From assembly GCF_900106795.1 (NCBI RefSeq), contig NZ_FNNS01000006.1, forward strand, positions 114,617-178,616: DNA of 64,000 nucleotides, in the 5' to 3' direction. The translations under genes and the position numbers were made by a program. This DNA is from Aequorivita viscosa. GTDB taxonomy: Bacteria; Bacteroidota; Bacteroidia; Flavobacteriales; Flavobacteriaceae. Positions 46,355-57,585 of this stretch are shown here, in pieces. How positions within the stretch are numbered: position 1 is the stretch's first letter; every line of letters starts with the position of its first letter. Under the pieces are notes generated by a model. The model was not told the DNA's origin and searched no databases. It was given only the letters and a program-made list of their open reading frames with translations.

Positions 46355-47551
46355 ATGCGAGAGTTAATTATTTTAAGTGAACGTATCCTTGACAATTTAA
46401 ACATTCGTCAAGAGCGGTATCTATTGGCACAGATAGATTGGTCACAAAGGCTCATTGGCGTAAAAGGTGCCCGTGGTTCCGGGAAAACGACATTATTGTT
46501 ACAACGGATAAAATTTCATCTTACGGAATCAGAAAAGCCGCTGTACACTTCGTTGGACAACTTATACTTTATGAATCACACATTGATAGGTTTGGCGGAG
46601 GAATTTGCTTTACAAGGAGGAACTCATTTATTTTTGGATGAAGTCCACAAATACCCCAACTGGTCTCGCGAGCTAAAATTAATCTACGACCAATTACCTT
46701 CACTAAAAGTGGTATTTACATCTTCTTCAATTCTTGAAATAAACAAAGGCGAATCCGACTTGAGTCGGCGTGCAGTCAAATATATCTTGAAGGAGATATC
46801 GTTTCGGGAATATTTAAACATAAAACACAAACTGGATTTGCCTGCTTTTGATTTTGAACACATCCTGAACAACCAAAAGGAAGTCGCTTTAGCGTGTAAA
46901 AAACAGGTAGAATTTCCCATTGCTGAATTTAATGAGTATTTAAAATATGGTTGCTATCCCTATAGTTTTGAGGGTATCGAGCGATATTATCCCAAACTTT
47001 TGGACACCGTTAACCTAATGCTTGAAGTGGACGTAAGTTCGGTAGAAAACATCCCATTCCAGGAAAGCCGAAAAATAAAGAAGCTCCTTGTCGCCATCGC
47101 TCAAAGTGCGCCATTCACCCCCAATGTCTCCAAACTGAGTGAACGCTTGGGGTTTTCAAGAAATTTCTTATTGAATTCGCTGAAAATATTAGACCGTGCC
47201 GAACTTATACACGAGTTTTTTACGCCTTCAAAAGGAATCGGTGCATTTACGAAACCTGAAAAACTGTACCTAAATAATACAAATCTGATTTATGCATTGG
47301 GTCAAAGTCAAATAGAACAGGGCACTTTAAGAGAAACTTTTTTCGCCAACCAACTAAAACACAACTACGAAATACATTTGGCTCCAAAAGGAGATTTTAT
47401 TGTCAACCGAAAATACACTATTGAAATTGGAGGTAAGAACAAAACCACGCAACAGATTACAGGCATAAAAGATGCTTTCGTACTTCGGGATGATATTGAA
47501 ATTGGGGCATTGAACATTATTCCCTTATATCTTTTTGGGATGCTTTATTGA
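46355..47551 (+). CDS. AAA-family ATPase with DUF4143-like C-terminus
   Basis: 398 aa from the ATG at 46355; the TTG at 46334 is less likely. The Walker A motif GARGSGKTTLLL lies at about 38-49, Walker B in THLFLDEVHKYP near 95, and a sensor region VVFTSSS near 125. The C-terminal half has a winged-helix part (SKLSERLGFSRNFLLNSLKILDRAELI) and a DUF4143-like end. Such ATPases are mobile, often single genes with unknown partners. It is flanked by degenerate direct repeats, which suggests acquisition. Confidence 0.88.
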   Translation: MRELIILSERILDNLNIRQERYLLAQIDWSQRLIGVKGARGSGKTTLLLQRIKFHLTESEKPLYTSLDNLYFMNHTLIGLAEEFALQGGTHLFLDEVHKYPNWSRELKLIYDQLPSLKVVFTSSSILEINKGESDLSRRAVKYILKEISFREYLNIKHKLDLPAFDFEHILNNQKEVALACKKQVEFPIAEFNEYLKYGCYPYSFEGIERYYPKLLDTVNLMLEVDVSSVENIPFQESRKIKKLLVAIAQSAPFTPNVSKLSERLGFSRNFLLNSLKILDRAELIHEFFTPSKGIGAFTKPEKLYLNNTNLIYALGQSQIEQGTLRETFFANQLKHNYEIHLAPKGDFIVNRKYTIEIGGKNKTTQQITGIKDAFVLRDDIEIGALNIIPLYLFGMLY

Positions 47552-47664
47552 TATTGAAATACCAAAACCCAAATTCCAAAAGCTAGTCCGAAAAATTAAA
47601 TCTGTCATCCTATTTAGGTCACTGAGCGGAGCCGAAATACCAAATACCAAGAAAAAATCAATTC

Positions 47665-47682
47665 TTCAGCAATCTAAACACA
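47665..47682. repeat. Right 18-bp repeat flanking the ATPase gene
   Basis: Exact copy of 46146-46163. The surrounding 47552-47843 region otherwise has no gene. Confidence 0.7.
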
Positions 47683-47843
47683 CTATTTGATGTCTTCAGA
47701 AAATAAACCCCGCTTTGTAAAGGAGAAAGAGCGTAAACAATTATCATAATTTTGTAATTTTACAACTCTCCCCTTTTGATTATAAGTCAAAATCAACCCA
47801 TTTCTGGAATTTGTATCTTTAAAAAATAGAATTTACGAAGTAT

Positions 47844-49535
47844 ATGCGCTGGACTCTAAAACCAAAACCTGATTCTGAAAAGGTGAAATCACTCTCAAGT
47901 GCCTTGAGGGTCGAGCCGATAATTGCCTTACTTTTAGTGCAACGTGGTGTGAAAACTTTTGAAGAAGCTCAAAAGTTTTTCCGTCCGAGTTTAGAAGATC
48001 TACACGATCCGTATTTAATGAAAGATATGGACAAGGCCGTATGGCGAATTGAAAAAGCCATAGCCGAAGGAGAGAACATTATGGTTTATGGCGATTATGA
48101 CGTAGATGGAACCACCAGTGTTGCCTTACTTTCTTCTTTTCTGAAAAGTTATTATCCCGATGTTTCAACATACATACCGGATCGTTATGACGAAGGGTAT
48201 GGCATTTCATACAAAGGAATTGATTTTGCCCACGACAATGATTTCACCTTAATTATTGCACTAGATTGTGGCATTAAGGCTATTGACAAGGTTGCGTATG
48301 CTTCCAAAAAAAACATCGATTTCATTATTTGCGATCACCACCGACCAGGGAGTGAAATTCCGAAAGCTGTTGCGGTCTTAGATCCAAAACGCGATGATTG
48401 TAAATACCCCTACAAGGAACTCTGTGGGTGCGGGGTTGGTTTTAAATTGATTCAAGCCTTAGCTGAAAAACGGGGTTTACAAATAAACGACTTGCTACCT
48501 TATCTCGATTTGGTTGCCACCGCTATTGGTGCGGATATTGTGCCTATAACAGGAGAAAATAGAGTGCTTGCCTTTTACGGTTTAAAAGTTATAAACAGTT
48601 ACCCTCGAACTGGTTTTAAAGCCATTTTAAACCAAATCAAAAAAGAAACTCTTACAATTACAGATGTAGTGTTTATTATCGCCCCACGCATCAACGCCGC
48701 TGGAAGGATGAAACACGGAAATCACGCGGTAACATTGCTCACAGAAACCGATTCAGAAAAGGCCGAAATGTACGCTGCCGAAATTGAAACCTATAACACA
48801 GATCGAAGAGAAGCGGACAAACGAATTACCGAGGAAGCCTTGCAGCAAATTATCGAAAATAAGGAAGAAGAAAAAATGACAACAGTTGTCTATCAAGAAG
48901 ATTGGCACAAAGGCGTTATTGGAATTGTAGCTTCGCGATTAACAGAAACTTATTATCGACCTACCTTAGTTTTTACCAAGAGCGGTGAAAGGTTGGCAGC
49001 CTCTGCCCGTTCCGTAAAAGATTTCGATGTTTATAATGCATTAGAAAGTTGTTCGGAACATATTGAACAATTCGGAGGACATAAGTATGCCGCAGGACTA
49101 ACCTTACTTGAAGAAGATTTTGAAAAATTTAAAGCCGCATTTGAACGTGTGGTTTCAGAAACTATAGAGCCCAGACTGCTCTCTCCAGAAATTAGCATCG
49201 ATGCCGAGATAAATTTGAATGATATTACCCCTAAATTTTACCGAATATTAAAACAATTCGGCCCATTTGGCCCTGGAAATATGACCCCTACTTTTATGAC
49301 TCAAAACTTAATGGATACGGGCTTCGGAAAATGTGTAGGCAAAGATGAATTGCATTTACGAGTTGTAGTAAAACAAGGAAACTCAAATCAATTTACGGGA
49401 ATTGGATTTGGAATGGCAGATAAAAGCGACATAGCTTGTAACGGTAAACCATTTAAAGCAGTTTACAGCATCGATGAAAATGAATGGCAGGGGAATGTGA
49501 GTTTACAACTTCGGTTGAAGGATATTCGGGAGTGA
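47844..49535 (+). CDS. recJ: Single-stranded-DNA-specific exonuclease RecJ
   Basis: 563 aa. The DHH phosphoesterase motifs are present in order: YGDYDVDGTTSVALL, ALDCGIKA, ICDHHRPG, and the DHHA1 motif region with GGHKYAAGLTL. The OB-fold region lies in the C-terminal third. It degrades single-stranded DNA 5' to 3' in recombination and mismatch repair. The ATG at 47844 gives the family's full N-terminus. Confidence 0.96.
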   Translation: MRWTLKPKPDSEKVKSLSSALRVEPIIALLLVQRGVKTFEEAQKFFRPSLEDLHDPYLMKDMDKAVWRIEKAIAEGENIMVYGDYDVDGTTSVALLSSFLKSYYPDVSTYIPDRYDEGYGISYKGIDFAHDNDFTLIIALDCGIKAIDKVAYASKKNIDFIICDHHRPGSEIPKAVAVLDPKRDDCKYPYKELCGCGVGFKLIQALAEKRGLQINDLLPYLDLVATAIGADIVPITGENRVLAFYGLKVINSYPRTGFKAILNQIKKETLTITDVVFIIAPRINAAGRMKHGNHAVTLLTETDSEKAEMYAAEIETYNTDRREADKRITEEALQQIIENKEEEKMTTVVYQEDWHKGVIGIVASRLTETYYRPTLVFTKSGERLAASARSVKDFDVYNALESCSEHIEQFGGHKYAAGLTLLEEDFEKFKAAFERVVSETIEPRLLSPEISIDAEINLNDITPKFYRILKQFGPFGPGNMTPTFMTQNLMDTGFGKCVGKDELHLRVVVKQGNSNQFTGIGFGMADKSDIACNGKPFKAVYSIDENEWQGNVSLQLRLKDIRE

Positions 49536-49632
49536 TTTGACAATTAGTTTAAAGACCTACTAAGTTTTGAAAACCTTGCAGGAAGTGTCTTTGTCTTCGA
49601 TACATCGAAGGAAATCTTGAGTTTACAGAAAT

Positions 49633-50391
49633 TTATTCCTTAAATTCTTTCAACTCAAATTTTTCGCCATCAAAAACTCCGTAGGTGAAAAAGTTAATCC
49701 AATCGCCAAGGTTGAAGTAAGTTGATTTTTCTCCCACCTTGATTTCCATTGGTAAATGGCGATGTCCGAATATGAAATAATCATAGTGCTTGCTTTCCAA
49801 TTTTCGCTTTGCGTATTGCGCCAACCACTCTTTTTCTTCACCTAGGAATTCTTTATCATCATCACCAGAAATCAGCTTGTTCTTTACCGAAAGATGTTGG
49901 GCAAGTCGGACTCCGATATCAGGATGTAACCAACGAAAAAACCATTTTGAAGCGGGATTGGTAAAAACTCTTTTCATCCGTTTGTATCCTTTGTCGCCTG
50001 GTCCTTTTCCATCGCCGTGACCTACAAAGAAATGCTTGTTATTGAATGTAAATTCTTTCGGATTGTGAAAAACTGGAATGTTGAGTTCGGTTTCAAAATA
50101 ATCGTGCATCCACAAATCGTGATTTCCAACAAAAAAATAAATTTGAATCCCACTGTCTCGTAATTCTGCCAATTTCCCTAGTGTTCTAACAAATCCTTTT
50201 GGAACAACAGTTTTGTATTCAAACCAAAAATCAAACAGGTCGCCAAGCAGAAATATCGCTTCCGCATCGTGTTTTATGGTATCCAACCATTCAACAAAAA
50301 TCTTTTCCCGCGGTCGACTCTCGGCATACGTTGGAGCTCCAAGATGATTATCGCTGGAAAAATAAATTTTCTTGCCTTGTGGAATTTGCAT
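49633..50391 (-). CDS. lpxH: UDP-2,3-diacylglucosamine diphosphatase-like metallophosphoesterase
   Basis: 252 aa from the ATG at 50391 (a TTG at 50397 is rejected). Calcineurin-type metal motifs: FSSDNHLGA (D-x-H), LLGDLFDFWFEY, FFVGNHDLW, VGHGDG and FGHRHLP. It is the LpxH-type enzyme that removes UMP to give lipid X in lipid A synthesis, although the first motif is SDNH rather than SDxH, and a sister UDP-sugar hydrolase cannot be excluded. Confidence 0.87.
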   Translation of the reverse strand: MQIPQGKKIYFSSDNHLGAPTYAESRPREKIFVEWLDTIKHDAEAIFLLGDLFDFWFEYKTVVPKGFVRTLGKLAELRDSGIQIYFFVGNHDLWMHDYFETELNIPVFHNPKEFTFNNKHFFVGHGDGKGPGDKGYKRMKRVFTNPASKWFFRWLHPDIGVRLAQHLSVKNKLISGDDDKEFLGEEKEWLAQYAKRKLESKHYDYFIFGHRHLPMEIKVGEKSTYFNLGDWINFFTYGVFDGEKFELKEFKE

Positions 50392-50445
50392 ATTCAAATA
50401 TATAGAAAAAGATCCTTCAGCTACGTTCTGGGCACCAATGTAAAT

Positions 50446-50895
50446 TTAATTATCCGAAGCATACCACTCTGCATAACTGCTATCAGTTTCTTGAAGTCTA
50501 AGGGAATGCAACTTTATACTTTCAGGCAAACGTTTTGCTATTTTTTCTGAAAAATCAATCACCATCATTTCGCTGGTTGGTTGATAATCTACCAACAGCA
50601 CACTGTGATCGCGATCACTCAATTCCTTTGCCAAATGAACGTGCGGTGTGTTTTTGTTGAAAACTGTGGCGTGATCAAAAACATCCACGATTTCTTCTTT
50701 TACAATTTTTTTCAGATCGCTAAAGTCTATCACCATTCCAAATTTCACATTATTGCTATCCGAAATTGGGCTTCCAATAACTGTTACAGAAAGCTTGTAG
50801 CTGTGTCCGTGCACGTTCCTACATTTGCCATCGTAGCCAAAAAGTGCGTGGCCCGTTTCAAAAGAAAAAATCTTGGTAATTCGAATTTGTTTCAT
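50446..50895 (-). CDS. queD: 6-carboxytetrahydropterin synthase QueD
   Basis: 149 aa. Zinc His ligands are His16, His29 and His31 around GKCRNVHGHSYKL, with Cys25 as the catalytic thiol. The fold is that of 6-pyruvoyltetrahydropterin synthase. In bacteria it makes the first carbon skeleton for queuosine. No other queuosine gene is in the window. Confidence 0.92.
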   Translation of the reverse strand: MKQIRITKIFSFETGHALFGYDGKCRNVHGHSYKLSVTVIGSPISDSNNVKFGMVIDFSDLKKIVKEEIVDVFDHATVFNKNTPHVHLAKELSDRDHSVLLVDYQPTSEMMVIDFSEKIAKRLPESIKLHSLRLQETDSSYAEWYASDN

Positions 50896-51059
50896 TGCTA
50901 AAAATTGGACGACAAAGATACAACTTTCTTTTCCTTCGGTTAGACTTGAAATTTATGAGATAAAACTCCTCTTTAATTCGAGTAAAAAACATAAAACCTA
51001 AATGTAAATCGAACCCATTTCTGCATTACATTTACAACCAGCTTTTTAAATAATCGAAA

Positions 51060-51695
51060 ATGACCGAAGAACTTTATGAACAATTGAATTTCATTGAGAA
51101 TCAGCTGTTTGAATCAATTATCAACGATTTAATCACTCAACAATACAGCATTGTAAACGACTTTTTTTCTTCAGAAGAAGTTGAAGTTTTGCGAAATTCA
51201 CTTGTTGCAAAATACGAAGCAGATAAGTTTAAAAAATCGGCTATCGGGAATCGTGTAAATGAAGAAATAGATAAAACAATTCGAGGCGATTTCATTTTTT
51301 GGATTGATGAAAAAAACGCAAACGAGTCGGAAACACTTTTCTTTAATAAGATAAATAACTTAGTGAATTATTTGAATCAAACGTGTTTTTTAGGAATCCT
51401 ACACAAAGAATTTCATTATGCCGTTTACCCAAAAGGAACGTTTTATAAGCGACATTTAGATACGTTTCAAAACGACGACCGACGAAAACTTTCGATTGTT
51501 TGTTATTTAAACGAAGCAAATTGGCCTCGGGAAAACGGGGGCGAACTTACCATTTACACCGAAAAAGACGCGTTAGATGTTTTACCACTTCCGGGAAGGG
51601 TTGTAATTTTTGAAAGCCAGATTTTAGAACACGAAGTAAAAGTTGTAAAAGAATCGGAACGAATGAGTATTACAGGTTGGTTGAAGACACGGTAA
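51060..51695 (+). CDS. 2OG-Fe(II) dioxygenase
   Basis: 211 aa. Iron ligands are His132 and Asp134 (KRHLDTFQND) and His191 (ILEHEVKVV); Arg201 binds 2-oxoglutarate. The PHD-like (prolyl 4-hydroxylase alpha) fold is clear. The target is unknown; related small bacterial enzymes modify proteins such as ribosomal proteins or EF-Tu. Convergent with the small gene at 51.7-52.0 kb. Confidence 0.88.
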   Translation: MTEELYEQLNFIENQLFESIINDLITQQYSIVNDFFSSEEVEVLRNSLVAKYEADKFKKSAIGNRVNEEIDKTIRGDFIFWIDEKNANESETLFFNKINNLVNYLNQTCFLGILHKEFHYAVYPKGTFYKRHLDTFQNDDRRKLSIVCYLNEANWPRENGGELTIYTEKDALDVLPLPGRVVIFESQILEHEVKVVKESERMSITGWLKTR

Positions 51696-51724
51696 GCAGT
51701 TTTTTGTCTCTAGTCTCTAAATAC

Positions 51725-52048
51725 CTAAAGGTAAATTTTGTGATCGCGACAGTAATCATTTATATAATCTCGCAAGTTTTCAGTTGCTTTTTTAAAATTG
51801 ACGCGTTCACTTTCACCAAAACGTTCAGCTTCCAAATCGCAATTCAATTCCATCGAAATACTTTCACGAATTTCACGAACCAAAATTTGCAAGTATTTCT
51901 CCTTGCTCATTTCTGAAACTTGCTGCAAATCTATAAGCGTATCGCAAACTTCCTCATACTCGGAAACGAGTTTCTTAACCTCGGGATTTTCGAGAAGCTC
52001 GGGCTTGTTTTTGAATATTTCGTAAGGCGTTTTCAAATCAGTAGTCAA
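51725..52048 (-). CDS. Small helical protein, unknown function
   Basis: 107 aa, all helical and acidic. LLENPEVKKLVSEYEEVCDTLIDLQQ and MSKEKYLQILVREIRESISM suggest two long helices. No signal or membrane segment. It begins MTTDLKTPYEIFKNKP at a standard ATG. It resembles YlbF-type short proteins only in length and charge; I cannot name it. A pyrimidine-rich stretch lies upstream. Confidence 0.65.
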   Translation of the reverse strand: MTTDLKTPYEIFKNKPELLENPEVKKLVSEYEEVCDTLIDLQQVSEMSKEKYLQILVREIRESISMELNCDLEAERFGESERVNFKKATENLRDYINDYCRDHKIYL

Positions 52049-52064
52049 AATTAAAAAACTACTC

Positions 52065-52130
52065 TTGATTCTCTACTTTTGCTCTTTGTTCTTTGCTCTT
52101 TCTTCTTTGTTCTTCTTTCTCCTATAAAAA
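52065..52130. repeat. Pyrimidine-rich low-complexity tract
   Basis: Repeated TTTGTTC and TTTGCTC units on the plus strand, between the small helical gene and the MATE gene. No clear unit length. It is typical intergenic low-complexity sequence of this phylum. Confidence 0.5.
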
Positions 52131-52138
52131 CACCAATT

Positions 52139-53467
52139 CTAAATCAAAGGAATATATTTTCTGCGGAATTTAATGATTAGTGCCACTCCTCTATATGCTA
52201 CCCAGACGTTCATTGCAATCCAAATTCCCAAAAGCCCCCAATCCATATATTTAGAAAAATATAGCATGGGAATAAAGCCAAAAATAGTGGCGCCCAAAAG
52301 TACATTTCGAAGATAGCCCATTTCGCCCAATCCTTTAAAAATGGAATCGAATGTAAAGGCAATTGCATTCAGCGGAAGTGAAATAAGCACCATAAAAAAC
52401 ATTCCGTAAAAAACAGAAAGCACTTTCTCGTCTTTATTAAATAGGAACCCGACAGGTTCATACAGTATCAAACCGACTAATACCAGCACACTAGCGACGA
52501 TTATATTATATAAATTGACTTTTTTGGTAAGCTCCCAGAGTGATTTAAAATTGCGTTCGCCCAAGAGTTTTCCGGAAAGAATATTGCCCGCAGCTCCATA
52601 TCCATCGAGGAAAAATGCCGTGAAAATCCAGATATTAAAAGCGATGGTGTGTGCTGCTATGTATTCATTTCCCAAAGCGGCAGCTTCACGAGTTGCGAGT
52701 ATCAAGGCCGTATTTAGCGCAACCGAACGCAGAAATAAATTAAGACTCATAGATACAAGTCGCCTAATTTCGTGATGTAGCGGAAACCTAAGTTTTAGAG
52801 AAATATTCGTCTTTTTCATTAAAAAAACAAAAGCAATAACGGCCATCGAAAATTGAGAAATAAGACTTGCCCATGCGGCACCTTTTATGCCCAATGGTTC
52901 AATTATTCCATCTATGCCATATACCAAAGCAAAATCGAGGCCGATATTCAGACCAGCTCCAACAGCAGCAATAATCATGGGCCAGAAAGTGTTTTGCAAG
53001 CCTCGGAAGATTCCAAATACAGCAAAAGTGAATAAAGTAAGCGGAAAACCCCAAACCCGAATGTTGTAATAATCAATACTGAAATCCAATACAATTCCGC
53101 TTGCATTCATCATCGAGAAAATTTCTTCTACAAAGAAATAGGTAGAAAATAGTACGATTATGCTAAGTGCAATATTGAAATAAATAGCTTGAGCTGGAAA
53201 ATTCTGTAAATCCTTTAATTTGCCTGCCCCTAGATTTTGCGAAACGATGGTGGAAATAGCGCTACGAGTTTGTGCCAAAATCCAGATAAGTGCTGAAAGA
53301 AATGAGCCAACAATACCAACTGCGGCGAGGGATTCCATACCAAATTCTGGAATATTCCCTACTATGGCAGCATCGGTAGCAGAAAGCACTGGCTCGGCGA
53401 TTCCCGAAATTATTGCAGGGATAGCGAGTTGCTGAATACGCTTGAAGGAAATGTCGGTTATGGTCAT
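52139..53467 (-). CDS. MATE family efflux transporter
   Basis: 442 aa with twelve hydrophobic segments in two halves (about 10-215 and 230-440). The start FKRIQQLAIPAIISGIAEPVLSATDAAIVG and the middle LGIKGAAWASLISQFSMAV are characteristic of the NorM/DinF group. It exchanges cationic drugs or metabolites for Na+ or H+. Single gene. Confidence 0.9.
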   Translation of the reverse strand: MTITDISFKRIQQLAIPAIISGIAEPVLSATDAAIVGNIPEFGMESLAAVGIVGSFLSALIWILAQTRSAISTIVSQNLGAGKLKDLQNFPAQAIYFNIALSIIVLFSTYFFVEEIFSMMNASGIVLDFSIDYYNIRVWGFPLTLFTFAVFGIFRGLQNTFWPMIIAAVGAGLNIGLDFALVYGIDGIIEPLGIKGAAWASLISQFSMAVIAFVFLMKKTNISLKLRFPLHHEIRRLVSMSLNLFLRSVALNTALILATREAAALGNEYIAAHTIAFNIWIFTAFFLDGYGAAGNILSGKLLGERNFKSLWELTKKVNLYNIIVASVLVLVGLILYEPVGFLFNKDEKVLSVFYGMFFMVLISLPLNAIAFTFDSIFKGLGEMGYLRNVLLGATIFGFIPMLYFSKYMDWGLLGIWIAMNVWVAYRGVALIIKFRRKYIPLI

Positions 53468-55332
<1,865 letters not shown>

Positions 55333-55345
55333 AAACAAGTTCAGG

Positions 55346-55399
55346 GTTATGAGTTGTGAGAGCAATGTTGCCCATAACTCATAACGCATAACTCATAAC
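55346..55399 (+). promoter_or_regulatory. Alternative hairpins between atpD and atpC
   Basis: GTTATGAGTT (55346-55355) can pair with AACTCATAAC at 55376-55385 or with the identical copy at 55390-55399. The second pairing would reach within 8 bp of the atpC ATG. Confidence 0.45.
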
Positions 55400-55407
55400 T
55401 ATAAAAT

Positions 55408-55683
55408 ATGTATCTTGAAATAGTAAATCCCGAAGCATCCTTAGTTGCTGGAGAAGTAGAAAGTGTTACCGTTCCTGGTGTGGAAGGAGAATTCCAAATG
55501 CTGAACAATCACACACCTATTGTTTCTGTGTTACAGGAAGGAAAAGTGAAGTTTAGGGGAAACCCAACAATTTCTAAAGCTTTCAAGGATAAATTTTCAA
55601 AAGAAGGCGATAAATGGATTCTTCATATAACGGGAGGAACCGTTGAGTGCAACAAAAACCGAGTGATGATATTGGCGGACTAG
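55408..55683 (+). CDS. atpC: ATP synthase subunit epsilon, short form
   Basis: 91 aa, only the beta-sandwich domain (MYLEIVNPEASLVAGEVESV, MLNNHTPIVSVLQEG, GGTVECNKNRVMIL). The C-terminal pair of helices that inhibits ATP hydrolysis in E. coli is missing, as in other Bacteroidota. It is 75 bp after atpD. Confidence 0.93.
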   Translation: MYLEIVNPEASLVAGEVESVTVPGVEGEFQMLNNHTPIVSVLQEGKVKFRGNPTISKAFKDKFSKEGDKWILHITGGTVECNKNRVMILAD

Positions 55684-55749
55684 CTTCGGTACAATTTCGA
55701 TTAAGTATAAATTTTAATAAGCCTTAAGAGAAAATCAACTAAAAAATAC

Positions 55750-55787
55750 AATCCCAAATTCCAAAATCACGGAGTTTGGGATTTTTT
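55750..55787 (+). terminator. Terminator of atpDC
   Basis: AATCCCAAA (55750-55758) pairs with TTTGGGATT (55775-55783), followed by T's. Confidence 0.82.
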
Positions 55788-55978
55788 AATGCTTCATTTT
55801 AGCTTTTAAAATCGCGTAAAAACAAATAACCTCGCTTTCTTGATTCCCTTCTCGGTATCTAAAAAGAGAACTAATTCTCACATTGCTTCAGAAAAGCTAA
55901 CTTTAAAACCTAAAGTTATATTAACGTCCTGTTTATCAACATAACTGCTTTGTAAATTTGTATAAATCGTTATTTTTT

Positions 55979-56845
55979 ATGCAATTACAAGAAATAGATA
56001 GGGTAAAGTCAATTACGAAAAAGGACTTTTTAGAAAATTATTTCAAACCGCAAAAACCAGTTGTAATTGAAAAGCTTAAAGAAGATTGGCCGGCTTTTTC
56101 AAAATGGAATCTGGATTATATGGCCGAAATGGCAGGCGACAAGATGGTTCCGCTATACGACGATCGCCCCGTGAGCCATAAAGACGATTTTAATGAACCC
56201 CACGCTGAAATGAAAATGACGGAGTACGTCAATCTCCTAAAGAAAGAACCTACCAAATACCGTATTTTCCTTTGGAACATACTTAAAGAAGTGCCACAGC
56301 TTCAAAAAGACTTTACCTACCCTGATTTTGGGCTGAAATTAATGAAAAGCCTTCCTATGTTATTTTTTGGTGGCAAAGATTCGTACACCTTTATGCACTA
56401 CGATATCGATTTGGCAAATATTTTCCATTTCCACTTCCAAGGTAAAAAGGAAGTTATTCTTTTTGACCAAAAACAAACCGATCATCTCTACAAAATACCA
56501 CATTCATTGATAACCCGTGAAGACATAGATTTTCATAATCCCGATTTAAAGAAATGGCCTGCCCTGAAACAAGCAAAAGGGTATGTCGCAAATCTGGAAC
56601 ACGGAAACACCTTGTATATGCCCGAAGGGTATTGGCACTACATGCGCTACCTCACCCCTGGGTTTTCAATGAGTTTAAGGGCAATTCCAAGAAAACCAAA
56701 AAATTTAGCGAAAGCTGTATATAACATTGCGATTATGCGCTATTACGATCAATTGATGCGAAAATTAAAAGGCCAGAAATGGATTGACTGGAAGAATGAA
56801 CAGGCAGTAATTAGAACAAATAGAAGGTTACTTCAGAACAAATAA
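55979..56845 (+). CDS. JmjC/cupin-like dioxygenase-fold protein
   Basis: 288 aa from the ATG at 55979; the TTG at 55958 is less likely. The double-stranded beta-helix holds a probable iron site: MHYDID (His and Asp, near residue 139) and PEGYWHYM (distal His, near 220). FFGGKDSYTFMHYD and FHFQGKKEVILFD resemble the factor-inhibiting-HIF group. The substrate is unknown. It lies between atpC and recX, which face each other. Confidence 0.85.
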   Translation: MQLQEIDRVKSITKKDFLENYFKPQKPVVIEKLKEDWPAFSKWNLDYMAEMAGDKMVPLYDDRPVSHKDDFNEPHAEMKMTEYVNLLKKEPTKYRIFLWNILKEVPQLQKDFTYPDFGLKLMKSLPMLFFGGKDSYTFMHYDIDLANIFHFHFQGKKEVILFDQKQTDHLYKIPHSLITREDIDFHNPDLKKWPALKQAKGYVANLEHGNTLYMPEGYWHYMRYLTPGFSMSLRAIPRKPKNLAKAVYNIAIMRYYDQLMRKLKGQKWIDWKNEQAVIRTNRRLLQNK

Positions 56846-56909
56846 CTTTAGAGAGCAAGCGAGTTTTCCCTTTCAGGTTCTTGGTTAACCTTTCAAGCAA
56901 AAAAACATA

Positions 56910-57386
56910 TTACTCGAGAATTTCATTCACCTTCCCATAAACCAACTCACTCTCCCACCCGCGATAAAACAGATAGTCCGCAAGTTTTTTTCGTTTCTTT
57001 TGAAGATTAGTTTCAGAAGCTAATTGCTGCAATCGCTTTTCGGCCAAGGCTTCAAAAGTTTTGAAATACTCATCATTTGGTATTTCTTTTAAGGCAATTT
57101 TTATATTAAACTTTGAAATCTGCCGAAGCTTCAACTCGTTCACAATTCTATTTCGCCCCCACTTTTTAGTTCGGAATTTTCCCCTGGCAAAAGCTTGCGA
57201 AAACCTGGTTTCATTTAAAAAATTGTGTCGCAACAAGTGATCTATTATCTCATCTATCGCTAATGGAATCATACGCATTTCATAGAGCTTTTGATGCACT
57301 TCCTTATGGCAACGCTCCTGATAGACACAGTAACGCTCCATGCGCCTCTTAGCCTCTTCTACGGTGTATGTTTTGTGAGTATTCAA
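56910..57386 (-). CDS. recX: Regulatory protein RecX
   Basis: 158 aa. Three tandem three-helix repeats: EEAKRRMERYCVYQERCHKEV, IPLAIDEIIDHLLRHNFLNETRFSQAFARGKFRTKKWGRNRI (in parts), and the C-terminal RKKLADYLFYRGWESELV. It binds RecA filaments and limits their growth. It is separate from recA (1.5-2.5 kb). Confidence 0.9.
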   Translation of the reverse strand: MNTHKTYTVEEAKRRMERYCVYQERCHKEVHQKLYEMRMIPLAIDEIIDHLLRHNFLNETRFSQAFARGKFRTKKWGRNRIVNELKLRQISKFNIKIALKEIPNDEYFKTFEALAEKRLQQLASETNLQKKRKKLADYLFYRGWESELVYGKVNEILE

Positions 57387-57481
57387 AGTCAGTATTAAAA
57401 TAGTATGTGAAGGTAAAACTTTTTCCTTCCACCTAAAAGAACTGTGACAATTTTACGTTTTGAAACAATGCCTTTGCAGAA

Positions 57482-57514
57482 AGACCTCACAGGTCTTTGA
57501 GGCCTGTGAGGTCT
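57482..57514. repeat. Palindromic repeat of Bacteroidota type
   Basis: AGACCTCACAGG (57482-57493) and CCTGTGAGGTCT (57503-57514), 12-bp perfect arms with a 9-nt loop. It resembles an abundant dispersed palindrome of flavobacteria; copy number in this genome cannot be seen here. Confidence 0.75.
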
Positions 57515-57544
57515 GATTTCAGCATTAAAAATTGGTAGAAAGCA

Positions 57545-57585
57545 AAAACCCCTCCCGAAGATATACTTCAAAAGGGGTTTTAATT
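57545..57585 (-). terminator. Terminator of rng
   Basis: AAAACCCCT and AGGGGTTTT arms (57545-57553, 57573-57581) with an inner GAAG/CTTC pairing; the rng stop (57584-57586) is adjacent. Confidence 0.8.

Noticed and set aside
52515..53435. Several plus-strand open frames inside the MATE gene
   Set aside because: Antisense to a full-length transporter; composition is that of reversed membrane codons.
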